62,885 bases of DNA from Clostridiaceae bacterium. Its GTDB lineage: Bacteria > Bacillota > Clostridia > Oscillospirales > Acutalibacteraceae. The stretch covers positions 1-62,885 of the forward strand of contig JAETSR010000012.1 of NCBI GenBank assembly GCA_021769555.1, written 5' to 3'. The notes below the pieces were generated by a model. The model searched no databases, was not told the origin of the DNA, and saw only the letters and a program-made list of their open reading frames with translations. Shown here piece after piece: positions 1 through 6,577 of the stretch (within the stretch, counting starts at the first letter, position 1; every line of letters begins with the position of its first letter). A program made the translations under genes and the position numbers.

Positions 1-101
1 GCAGAGTGGCGGTTTTGCTTCTTTACCTGCTTCGTCTTGGGGAGCGATAACTTTATGGAAACAGTTATCCCAAAAACATGAAACGTAATGGTAATTGGCA
101 T
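1..101 (-). CDS. L-class small amphipathic peptide (copy L1, partial at window edge)
   Basis: ATG at 101 (minus) follows a strong GGAGGGAGGTGAGTGCT ribosome site. The peptide begins MPITITFHVFGITVSIKLS and ends in a basic stretch with KKQNRHS before running off the window. It is homologous to the complete 38-residue peptide at 1464-1580: same I-x-I-x-F pattern, same GITV-x-I core, same C-terminal KQNRHS. Its promoter is perfect (TTGACA at 266-261, TATAAT at 243-238, 17-base spacer). I do not recognise a named family. The layout suggests a type I toxin-like peptide, and its antitoxin would lie outside the window. Confidence 0.6.
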   Translation of the reverse strand, partial: MPITITFHVFGITVSIKLSLPKTKQVKKQNRHS

Positions 102-251
102 AGCACTCACCTCCCTCCTTGGCAATAGTAGGGAAAGCGAAACACCTCCTTCCGAAGGTGGGCCAACCGCCTGCCGTATTGGCAAGTCCCCGACCCCTTA
201 TGTTGCTGTATGTATTTCTGAGGGGCCCTCTATCGACATTATACACGCCCG
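99..251 (-). repeat. Leader repeat of the L-class loci, copy 1
   Basis: This stretch of 153 bases, covering the start codon, ribosome site, structured leader and -10 of the L1 peptide, recurs at 1578-1730 with the same length and only a few mismatches. The coding parts diverge much more than the leaders, which suggests the 5' untranslated RNA is under strong constraint or was recently duplicated. Confidence 0.8.
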
Positions 252-266
252 GCGCCCCCTTGTCAA
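238..266 (-). promoter_or_regulatory. Promoter of the L1 peptide mRNA
   Basis: TTGACA (266-261) and TATAAT (243-238) are separated by 17 bases on the minus strand. Transcription would begin near 231, giving an untranslated leader of about 130 bases. That leader contains the hairpin CACCTTCGGAAGGAGGTG. It is divergent from the promoter of the membrane-protein gene at 340 (TTGCAT 275-280, TAAAAT 298-303, spacer 17). Confidence 0.7.
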
Positions 267-339
267 CTTACCCCTTGCATTTCCCGCCAAAATATTGTAA
301 AATACTCTTTGTAAGTATTATCAAGATGGAGGGTTTGCT

Positions 340-1341
340 ATGATTTGTCCGAACTGCGGCCGCGAGATACCCGACGGTACCGTGTGCCCCTGCACGCTGG
401 AGGCCCCTGCCCTGTCCGACAACCCCGCTGTGAACGTCATAAAGCAGGTGGGCTCCTCGGGGCTGTTCCTTGCCATGTGCATACTGTTTTCAGCCTGGGC
501 CCTGCTGACGGTCTTCTCGTCCCTGGGGGTCAGCGACGCCTTGTCAAACGTCTATGTCTACGCCTACCAGTTTGGCCTGGACCCCGACCAGATTATGTCA
601 ATTCTCGATACCATGGAGCGCACTTCCCTGCTCTCCGCGGTCATGGGCTCCATCCCCGCCATACTCACCGGGGCCGCCATGTGGATGCACTTCGCCACCT
701 GCAGGAACCGGCTCACCGGCAATATCTCCACCGCCGGGCTCACTATCTGCAAGGTGCTCAGCTACATAAGCATGATTGGCCTGTGCCTTGCCGCGCTCCT
801 TATTGTGGGGAGCTTTGTGCTGATAATCGTGGCATTATTTGTCAGCGGCCTGCCCTGGGGCGAGCTGTTCAGCCAGGCCGGCGGCTACACCCACGGCATG
901 TACAGCGCCACCGACGAGGAGGCCACCATCGCCGTCGCGGTGGTGCTGGGGGTCTGCGCCCTCATAATCGCCTTCGCCCTGGCCCTGGCCATAACCTACC
1001 AGGCCAGCTTCATCCGCATGATAAACCGCGCCAAGACCGTGGCCCATACCGGCCTTGCGGACGAGCGGGTGTCCGGCTACCTTATCGGCATGTCCGGCTT
1101 TGTGGCCGCCTGCTCCCTCATCTCCGGGCTCATGTCCCTTCTCACCGCGCCCATCACCGGGGCCGCCTCCCTCTGCCACGCCGCGGCCTTTATCCTGATG
1201 ATTCTCCTTCTGAAGCGGTACCGCACCCAGATGAACCTGGTGCTCTACCCCCCGGTCCAGCCCGCGAACATGCCCCCGGCCTACGGCTACCCCCAGCCCC
1301 AGCAGCCTCCCCAGCCGCCTCAGGACCCGGGCCAGCAGTAA
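340..1341 (+). CDS. Zinc-ribbon multi-pass membrane protein
   Basis: 333 residues. The N-terminus carries a short zinc ribbon (C3, C6, C16, C18; CPNCG then CPC), followed by about six hydrophobic segments starting near residues 41, 100, 135, 205, 255 and 282. It ends in a Pro/Gln/Gly-rich cytoplasmic-type tail (PPVQPANMPP onward). The start ATG at 340 has GGAGG about ten bases upstream and a promoter at 275-303. Such ribbon-plus-membrane proteins are common in Clostridia but have no assigned reaction. The function is unknown; a membrane role is clear from composition. Confidence 0.85.
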   Translation: MICPNCGREIPDGTVCPCTLEAPALSDNPAVNVIKQVGSSGLFLAMCILFSAWALLTVFSSLGVSDALSNVYVYAYQFGLDPDQIMSILDTMERTSLLSAVMGSIPAILTGAAMWMHFATCRNRLTGNISTAGLTICKVLSYISMIGLCLAALLIVGSFVLIIVALFVSGLPWGELFSQAGGYTHGMYSATDEEATIAVAVVLGVCALIIAFALALAITYQASFIRMINRAKTVAHTGLADERVSGYLIGMSGFVAACSLISGLMSLLTAPITGAASLCHAAAFILMILLLKRYRTQMNLVLYPPVQPANMPPAYGYPQPQQPPQPPQDPGQQ

Positions 1342-1361
1342 GAAAAAAGCGCCCCGCCCCC

Positions 1362-1390
1362 TTGACAATCCGGGCCCGGGCCGCTATAAT
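1362..1390 (+). promoter_or_regulatory. Promoter of the L2 convergent RNA
   Basis: TTGACA at 1362-1367 and TATAAT at 1385-1390 with a 17-base spacer, just downstream of the membrane-protein stop codon. No open reading frame follows. The transcript would run into the hairpin at 1459-1484. Confidence 0.75.
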
Positions 1391-1396
1391 ATATAG

Positions 1397-1490
1397 AGAA
1401 AGGGGACTCACCGCAAGCGGTCAGCTCCACCTAGTTTATGGTTTATAATTTATCTACAAACCGTCACTTGTCGGAGTGGCGGTTTTGCTT
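1397..1490 (+). ncRNA. Convergent antitoxin-like RNA of locus L2
   Basis: A short RNA of about 90 bases is predicted from the consensus promoter at 1362-1390 to the terminator at 1459-1490. The terminator hairpin AACCGTCACT / AGTGGCGGTT is followed by TTGCTTTT and works on both strands, so this RNA and the peptide mRNA overlap tail to tail. A 7-base ACTCACC in the RNA also occurs on the plus strand at the peptide ribosome site, so short pairing there is possible but weak. The antitoxin role is inferred from layout. Confidence 0.6.
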
Positions 1491-1580
1491 TTCGGACTCC
1501 CTCTTCTGTGCCGCGGTCTGACATAACTCTATTTTAACAGTTATACCGCATATCACGAAGGATATCTTAATAGGCAACAT
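1464..1580 (-). CDS. L-class small amphipathic peptide (copy L2), type I toxin-like
   Basis: 38 residues beginning MLPIKISFVICGITVKIEL and ending KQNRHSDK. The N-terminal half is a beta-prone hydrophobic stretch and the C-terminal half is highly charged. The start has an excellent ribosome site (GGAGGGAGGTGAGTGCT). The promoter is TTGACA 1745-1740, TATAAT 1722-1717, spacer 17. The last codons and the TGA lie inside the bidirectional terminator hairpin, so the C-terminal sequence is constrained by RNA structure. Family not recognised by name. Type I toxin-like function is inferred from size, the convergent RNA and the long structured leader. Confidence 0.65.
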   Translation of the reverse strand: MLPIKISFVICGITVKIELCQTAAQKRESEKQNRHSDK

Positions 1581-1730
1581 AGCACTCACCTCCCTCCTTG
1601 GCAATAGTAGGGAAAGCGAAACACCTCCTTCCGAAGGTGGGCCAACCGCCTGCCGTATTGGCAAGTCCCCGACCCCTTGTCCTGCGGTATGTACTGCTGA
1701 GGGGCCCTCTATCGACATTATACACGCCCG
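1578..1730 (-). repeat. Leader repeat of the L-class loci, copy 2
   Basis: Near-identical partner of 99-251, same length, covering the start codon to the -10 region of the L2 peptide. It contains the internal hairpin CACCTTCGGAAGGAGGTG, whose loop-side strand itself resembles a ribosome binding site. Confidence 0.8.
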
Positions 1731-1825
1731 ATGGAAATATGTCAACCAAAAAACTCAAAAAACCTGTAACCACCCCCGCGGTTTTATCGATATAAAGGGT
1801 AGAACCCCAAGGAAGGATGGTATAT

Positions 1826-2488
1826 ATGAAAAAATTATCAGCGATAGCCCTACTACTTTTATGCGCACTGCTCCTGTCAGGCTGCGGGGACAACGCCGGG
1901 CAGAGCGCCGCCAATCCGACAGTTTCCGTGTCCTCAGGCCCTGAATCTGCCGCCGCGCCTACATCGGAATCGACTGCCGAACCCACACCCGAAGCGACCG
2001 CTGAGCTCGCACCCGAAGCAACTGCCGAGCCCGAAGCCGGTGTTGGGCAGACCCTCTCAGAGCTCAAGGAGAGCGTGGATATCACGGTAAATCATGACAT
2101 AACCCCACAGAACGGACTGTCAGGGTACGACAGTGTTCCTGAGGATTTGCAGGGGGTCATCTACCTGTCGGCCTGGCGGTGGATGGGGTATGTTTTCACC
2201 GAGCTGGAGGACTGCCCGGAGCTTGCGGACTTTGAGTGCGTCGAGCTTTCCCTCTGCGATATTTCGTCAAATGCTGACGTGCTGGTGTTCTGGGCAGAGT
2301 ATCAGTTCCTGCCAAACACTGACAGCGACGCGGACTTCTGGAACCACGGGAACACCGCCCCTTGCAAGGACCGTGAGGGGTGGTACAGGTTCACCCGGCA
2401 GATTGCCCTGGGGCTGGACGGCGAGTCCTGGGAGGTGCTGACCGTGGGCACCGGCGGGGTCAGAGCGGACAATTATGTAGACAGATAA
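1826..2488 (+). CDS. Lipoprotein with Pro/Glu/Thr-rich linker
   Basis: 220 residues. ATG at 1826 is preferred over 1817 because GGAAGG (1811-1816) sits at the right distance and because the protein then starts MKKLSAIALLLL. A lipoprotein signal peptide ends with the lipobox LSGC, so the mature protein would be membrane-anchored on the outside. A low-complexity linker follows, with TAEPTPEATAE-type repeats, then a globular C-terminal domain of about 140 residues that I do not recognise. Its only clear neighbour is the L2 locus. Function unknown. Confidence 0.8.
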   Translation: MKKLSAIALLLLCALLLSGCGDNAGQSAANPTVSVSSGPESAAAPTSESTAEPTPEATAELAPEATAEPEAGVGQTLSELKESVDITVNHDITPQNGLSGYDSVPEDLQGVIYLSAWRWMGYVFTELEDCPELADFECVELSLCDISSNADVLVFWAEYQFLPNTDSDADFWNHGNTAPCKDREGWYRFTRQIALGLDGESWEVLTVGTGGVRADNYVDR

Positions 2489-2531
2489 TTATTATTATAG
2501 TTTAATAATAGGGTAAAAGAAGTATAAAAAT

Positions 2532-2612
2532 GTGCCGGAAGTCCCGGAAGTCCCGGATAAATCCCTAAGCTCCGGCATTCCCCGGCACCTCCGGCACTTC
2601 CGGGACTTTTAG
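2532..2612. terminator. Long inverted repeat between convergent genes
   Basis: AAGTCCCGGAAGTCCCGG on the left pairs with CCGGCACTTCCGGGACTT on the right with one mismatch, enclosing about 35 bases, and T-rich sequence follows on the right. It lies between the convergent lipoprotein and RepA-like genes and probably terminates both. The left arm holds two tandem copies of GGAAGTCCC. Confidence 0.6.
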
Positions 2613-2639
2613 GGGATATTTTCTACTGCATAAAAACTA

Positions 2640-3791
2640 TTATAATCCCCATAACTGTTCCTCTTCTTCCTGTGCTTCTTCATCAAAACGTAGGTACTCC
2701 GAACTATAGAACTTATAAACAAGATATTTCCCATCATCTTCTGTCAGACATTTAATTTTATCAAAATACTCTAAATCATCTATTATTTTCTTTAATTGCA
2801 TACCTAACGCCTGCGGCGTCTCCGGCAAACCCTCAAGCTCCAAACGCCGCATGTCCATCATTAGCAGCGTCGCCGTCCCGGACCAGTGGCCGCCACAAGC
2901 TGTTACCACCTGCTTCACTGCCGCCCCCAATATATTGCGCCTCCACCGGCTCTCCCGCTCCTGGAGCTCAAGGCTCTCCCGGTCCCCCAGGGCCTGCCAG
3001 CGGAAGGTATTCTTGTCAAACCCTAACAGAATGCTCTCCTGCAGAACGTCCCGCCCGGTGACATGTAATGTCGCTTTTTCGCTCTTGCGGTTCTCCTTGG
3101 TGATGACCCAGATGGTGTCGCTTACGCCCATGATACCGGTGGAGCCGGATATGAGGTTGAAGGGGTCGCTGTCGTCGGGCATTTTTCGGTTATGGTGCAC
3201 AAATAGCAGGCAGATTTCCAGCTCGTCAGCCAGCGCTTTCAACAATGACAGCTCCCTGTAATCCTGGGCATACAGGCTCTCCCCGCGGCTCCCGGCCCCC
3301 CGGACACGCTGCAGGGTGTCCACTATCACCAGCTTCACATTCTCCCGGCCGCCCCTGATGTAGCCCCTGAGCATGTCCTCAAAACCGTCGTCCAAATTGG
3401 CAAAAGCTGTCATAAGCTCCAGGCCCTCCGGGGCCGGGGAGCCCTCCAGCATTTTGGAGAGCCGGTCTTGAAGACGGTTAAAGCTGTCCTCCAGAGCCAG
3501 GTACAGCACCCCCGACTGCACGGTCTCATACCCCAAGAACTGGCGTCCCGAGGCCACGCTGACCGCTAAATCCAGTGCCATCCAGCTTTTCCCCACCTTG
3601 CTCCCCGCGGCCAGCACCGCCGCCCCCTGGGGCAGTATCTCCCGCACCAGCCATTTTGTGGGGTCCAGCTTCATGCGCTGCAGGGCGCTGGCGGGTATGG
3701 CCGGGACGTGTATTGTTCCCTCGCTCCTGAAGGGCTTCAGCTGAAGCTCAGGCCCCCTCATTTCCTGTCCGATTTTGTCAGTGTTATTCAT
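2640..3791 (-). CDS. RepA-like AAA/RecA-fold ATPase (AAA_25 type)
   Basis: 383 residues from ATG at 3791, chosen because AAAGGAGGGGG lies just upstream (the frame is open further). Walker A GSKVGKS is at 63-69, Walker B KLVIVDT near 153-159, and the LLFVHHNRK motif near 195-203 resembles the hexameric helicase/RepA family used by plasmids and phages to open replication origins or load helicase. The C-terminal 100 residues look like a winged-helix region and are encoded by visibly more AT-rich DNA. No integrase, relaxase or primase is nearby, so this is probably a leftover of an integrated element. Biochemical role inferred from the family. Confidence 0.8.
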   Translation of the reverse strand: MNNTDKIGQEMRGPELQLKPFRSEGTIHVPAIPASALQRMKLDPTKWLVREILPQGAAVLAAGSKVGKSWMALDLAVSVASGRQFLGYETVQSGVLYLALEDSFNRLQDRLSKMLEGSPAPEGLELMTAFANLDDGFEDMLRGYIRGGRENVKLVIVDTLQRVRGAGSRGESLYAQDYRELSLLKALADELEICLLFVHHNRKMPDDSDPFNLISGSTGIMGVSDTIWVITKENRKSEKATLHVTGRDVLQESILLGFDKNTFRWQALGDRESLELQERESRWRRNILGAAVKQVVTACGGHWSGTATLLMMDMRRLELEGLPETPQALGMQLKKIIDDLEYFDKIKCLTEDDGKYLVYKFYSSEYLRFDEEAQEEEEQLWGL

Positions 3792-3938
3792 ATACTTCCC
3801 CCTCCTTTGATTTGAGAGAAAAAGTCCTCTCAACCATACCTCCAAAAAGGGGGAAAGTTTCGTAGAAAAGGCGAACTTTTGAAAATATTTTTGGGGTGTT
3901 CACAGAAAATTTACAAATTGAGGGGCGGGGATTGGGGG

Positions 3939-3967
3939 TTGATTTTTGGGGAGGGGTGTGGTATACT
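3939..3967 (+). promoter_or_regulatory. Promoter of the P1 convergent RNA
   Basis: TTGATT 3939-3944 and TATACT 3962-3967, spacer 17. The same upstream block TTGATTTTTGGGGAGGGGTG recurs before the P2 RNA (4258-4286). Confidence 0.65.
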
Positions 3968-3973
3968 ATATTT

Positions 3974-4044
3974 GCGACAGATTACGTATTCCATTTACAC
4001 ACCAAAAGGAAACCCCGGAGGCCCTATCCTCCGGGGTTTCTTTG
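3974..4044 (+). ncRNA. Convergent antitoxin-like RNA of locus P1 (par/RNAII-like)
   Basis: About 70 bases from the promoter at 3939-3967 to the terminator GAAACCCCGGAGG (4009-4021) / CCTCCGGGGTTTC (4028-4040). Its 5' part, 3981-4003, reads TTACGTATTCCATTTACACA; the plus strand over the peptide start (4145-4165) reads CTACGTACTCCACTTGACAC. Because the two RNAs run in opposite directions, this direct repeat makes them complementary across the peptide's Shine-Dalgarno and start codon, with mismatches mostly tolerated as G-U pairs. This is the design of RNAII in the pAD1 par locus. Confidence 0.7.
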
Positions 4045-4069
4045 TGCTTATGTGGGCTTATTGCCGCCC

Positions 4070-4156
4070 TTACTTCTGGCTGTCAAACCACTTGCAGAGC
4101 ATGTACACCGTAAGCTCCGCCGCGACAGTCAGCACGAATTGAACTACGTACTCCAC
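4070..4156 (-). CDS. P-class Fst-like membrane peptide (locus P1)
   Basis: 28 residues, GTG start at 4156 behind GGGGGTGTG. The peptide opens VEYVVQFVLTVAAELTVYML and closes with a charged tail, CKWFDSQK. One hydrophobic helix followed by a Trp and charged residues is the general shape of Fst/holin-like type I toxins. Promoter TTGACA 4236-4231, TATAAT 4213-4208, spacer 17. The mRNA has a leader of about 45 bases and ends in the hairpin shared with the convergent RNA. P1, P2 and P3 keep the pattern E-[YI]-x3-F-x-[LV]-T-V-A-A-[ED]. Toxicity is inferred, not shown. Confidence 0.7.
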   Translation of the reverse strand: MEYVVQFVLTVAAELTVYMLCKWFDSQK

Positions 4157-4292
4157 TTGACACACCCCCAATCCGCCTGCGGATTGCAACGAGCGGCAAG
4201 CACCTATATTATACCAGCCCTGTCGAAGGCTGTCAATCTCTGGCGGGGATTTGGGGGTTGATTTTTGGGGAGGGGTGTGGTACAATATGGAT

Positions 4293-4362
4293 GTGAGAAT
4301 TATTCCATTTGCTTCAACCAACAGGAAACCCGGAGGCGCTACACTCCGGGTTTCCCTTTTTG
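4293..4362 (+). ncRNA. Convergent antitoxin-like RNA of locus P2
   Basis: Promoter TTGATT 4258-4263, TACAAT 4281-4286, spacer 17. The RNA ends in the hairpin GGAAACCCGGAG (4324-4335) / CTCCGGGTTTCC (4344-4355). Positions 4292-4319 read GTGAGAATTATTCCATTTGC then TTCAACC; the plus strand over the P2 peptide start (4447-4474) reads GTGAGAATTATTTCCAACTG then CTTCACCC. The direct repeat is specific to this locus and differs from the P1 and P3 pairs, so each RNA appears matched to its own partner. Confidence 0.7.
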
Positions 4363-4376
4363 GGCTTACCTCACCC

Positions 4377-4463
4377 TTACAGGTAACGGTCAAGCCACTT
4401 GCGGATTAAGTACATTGTGAACTCCGCCGCGACCGTTACTGCGAATGTGAGAATTATTTCCAA
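4377..4463 (-). CDS. P-class Fst-like membrane peptide (locus P2)
   Basis: 28 residues from TTG at 4463, aligned with the GTG starts of P1 and P3; an in-frame GTG at 4472 is the alternative. It opens (M)EIILTFAVTVAAEFTMYL and ends IRKWLDRYL. Hydrophobic helix, then K-W-L-D-R, the best match here to the C-terminal pattern of Fst-family toxins. Ribosome site GGGGGTGAAG. Promoter TTGACA 4544-4539, TATAAT 4521-4516, spacer 17. It sits directly downstream (on the other strand) of the FtsX-like permease gene. Function inferred. Confidence 0.7.
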   Translation of the reverse strand: MEIILTFAVTVAAEFTMYLIRKWLDRYL

Positions 4464-4560
4464 CTGCTTCACCCCCTCTCCGCTCCCGGAGTGCCGTTCG
4501 GGTGAAAGCACCTATATTATACCAGCCCAGTCGAATATTGTCAATCTTTTCCGAACGCCC

Positions 4561-6564
4561 CTACCCCTTCGACCCCAGCAGCAGTATGGGCTCAATCCTC
4601 AGGCTGCGGTTGATGAGCAGGAGGGCCAGGGCTCCCACCAGGGCGCACAGGGCCAGGGGGGAGATTATGTAGACCCACAGGGGCACGGTCACTGCCATGA
4701 GCTCGGCCTTATTGCCGCTGATGTCCCACATGGCCCAGGGGCTGAACTGGCCGCTGAAATTGTAGATTCCCCCAAGGCCCCAGTCGGACTTGTAGCCGCT
4801 TGCGGACTCAACCACCGAGAGCTCGGAGCCGTTGTCCTCATCGTCCAAATTCTGGGCCTCGGCCAGCTGCTCGGAGGAGCCCAGGAGTATGCAGGCCGAG
4901 AGGCTGCCGGTACCCGCGGCTATGAAGGTGAAGGCCATGAGGGCGGCGAGGATTGAGAGGCGGCAGCTAGCCTTGCTCTGGCCGAGGCTGCGCTCTATGG
5001 CGGTGCGCTTTTTCTCCTTTATAACGAAGAAGTATAATAGTAACACTACTATCGCTATGGAAGCTAAAAGCCCCACTATGAGCAGCAGGAACGCCGTGTC
5101 CCTTGAGCCGTCCAGGCTCTCCACCGCCTGGGAGTAGCCCATGTCGTCGTAGGTGATTGTCAGCCTCTCGGACTGGGGCACGGCCTCGGCTAGGGCCGCG
5201 GCGAACTCCTTCTGGGTTCCGTTTTTCAGCATAAATGAAACGTTATGCTCATTCATTGGGCCGTTATGTATAATATGCCCCTCGTCCGAGGCGGTTATTG
5301 ACTTGGCGGGGACTATCACCACGTCCTTATAGGGCAGGTCCGCTGAGATTGTGCGGAAGGTGTATATGCCGATTATTTCGTATTCTTCCTCAAAGAAGGG
5401 CTCCAAAATATTGCCGTCGCCGTCAAGAAGGCTGCCGTTCAGGGGGAAGCTTGAGGGGAAGTACCCGGAGTCGTTCCCCAGGCCGTACATGGCGGCCAAA
5501 AGGGAGAGCTTTATTTTTTTGCCGTCGTAGAGGAAATTCCTGTCGGCAATGCTCTTGTCAATAAGGCAGACCTTCGCCCCGGTCTCAAGCTCCTCTTCTG
5601 TGAACATCCTTCCCCTTATGGTGATATTGCTGTTTCTGAAGCTCTCTATCAGGTCGGGGTTCGTGATGGGCAGGACGCCGTGGATGTAGTCGCCGTAGCC
5701 GTTCAGCTCGAACATGTTCTCCCAGATATGCTCGTCAATGCCCTCCCCCGCCTCAATGAGCCTGGGCCTGTTTTCGTCGTCCTGATGGGGAATTTTGCCC
5801 TCGACGGGGTTCCCCGCTCTGTCCACAAGGCTGGTTGAGGGGACGTACATGGGGGCGTACTCCCGATTGGACGTGGTCACAAGCTCCCCATCCTCGCTGA
5901 CCTCGGAAACCGGGTTGCCGCTCGTATAGCCGAAGTAGCCGATGTACTTCTTCCCCTTCTCAAGGGGGATGGAACCCGGCTCCTTGTGCTGGCAGACCTC
6001 TATCTCCTGGCCCTGCTCCACGGCGGGGTATATCCAGCTGTTGGTGCCGTCCGGGGAATAAAAATAGTGTTCGCCCCCGGACAATATCACCCGGGTTATA
6101 ACCGCCCTGGTCTTGCTGCCGTCGGTGGTGGACTCAAGGGGGGTGAACTCGATGAGGTCGTAGCTGGGGTCCGTGAAGCCGGAGCTGAACATAGCGCCGT
6201 TCCGGGTGTTCAGCTCCGGGTTATAGGTCACGTAGTAGGGGCGGTTCTCCGGGGGTATCACGTATTCGGCCCCGGGGAAGTTTAAAATTTCCGGGCGCAG
6301 TATCTCGCCGTAGTCCTCCTCAGGGTAGGCCCCGTATGAGAAGCAGTCGTTGTCATGGGACACGTACTTTATCTCGTCCCAGGGCTGTTTCACCGTGCCG
6401 ATGGTTGAGTAAACGTCCTCCAAAGCGTCCATTCTCAGCTGGACCTCGATGTACATTGCCGCGCCGAACACCAGTAACAAAGTGGCGGCGGTCATGAGCA
6501 CGAAGAAGAGTATGGCCTTGCCGGGCCGCCTTAGGAGCTGCTTGAAGCTGTTTCTTATTGTCAT
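4561..6564 (-). CDS. FtsX-like ABC transporter permease protein
   Basis: 667 residues. One N-terminal membrane helix (about 17-39, LFFVLMTAATLLLVFGAAMY) after a basic stretch, a large extracytoplasmic domain of about 430 residues, then three C-terminal helices of the FtsX/MacB type (LLLIVGLLASIAIVVLLLYF, then ILAALMAFTFIAAGTGSLSA, then the last before SLRIEPILLLGSKG). In this family the permease works with an ABC ATPase to transmit ATP-driven motion to the outside, for peptide export or envelope remodelling. No ATPase gene is adjacent. It follows two smaller permeases on the same strand with a 13-base gap, so the three are probably one operon. Confidence 0.82.
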   Translation of the reverse strand: MTIRNSFKQLLRRPGKAILFFVLMTAATLLLVFGAAMYIEVQLRMDALEDVYSTIGTVKQPWDEIKYVSHDNDCFSYGAYPEEDYGEILRPEILNFPGAEYVIPPENRPYYVTYNPELNTRNGAMFSSGFTDPSYDLIEFTPLESTTDGSKTRAVITRVILSGGEHYFYSPDGTNSWIYPAVEQGQEIEVCQHKEPGSIPLEKGKKYIGYFGYTSGNPVSEVSEDGELVTTSNREYAPMYVPSTSLVDRAGNPVEGKIPHQDDENRPRLIEAGEGIDEHIWENMFELNGYGDYIHGVLPITNPDLIESFRNSNITIRGRMFTEEELETGAKVCLIDKSIADRNFLYDGKKIKLSLLAAMYGLGNDSGYFPSSFPLNGSLLDGDGNILEPFFEEEYEIIGIYTFRTISADLPYKDVVIVPAKSITASDEGHIIHNGPMNEHNVSFMLKNGTQKEFAAALAEAVPQSERLTITYDDMGYSQAVESLDGSRDTAFLLLIVGLLASIAIVVLLLYFFVIKEKKRTAIERSLGQSKASCRLSILAALMAFTFIAAGTGSLSACILLGSSEQLAEAQNLDDEDNGSELSVVESASGYKSDWGLGGIYNFSGQFSPWAMWDISGNKAELMAVTVPLWVYIISPLALCALVGALALLLINRSLRIEPILLLGSKG

Positions 6565-6577
6565 TTTATGTACCTCC

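Noticed and set aside
88-343. Plus-strand small frames over the L1 leader
   Set aside because: They run antisense to the leader and ribosome site of L1, and the same shadow recurs at L2 because the DNA is duplicated.
345-1448. A 367-codon frame overlapping the zinc-ribbon membrane gene
   Set aside because: Its translation is Arg/Pro/His-rich low complexity, and the overlapping frame encodes a clear zinc ribbon and membrane helices.
2640-3791. Prophage call around the RepA-like ATPase
   Set aside because: No integrase, terminase, capsid or lysis genes are near; one orphan gene is not enough.
4399-4956. A 185-codon plus-strand frame across P2 and the FtsX-like gene
   Set aside because: It spans the P2 promoter and the 3' end of a real gene in antisense and lacks a ribosome site.
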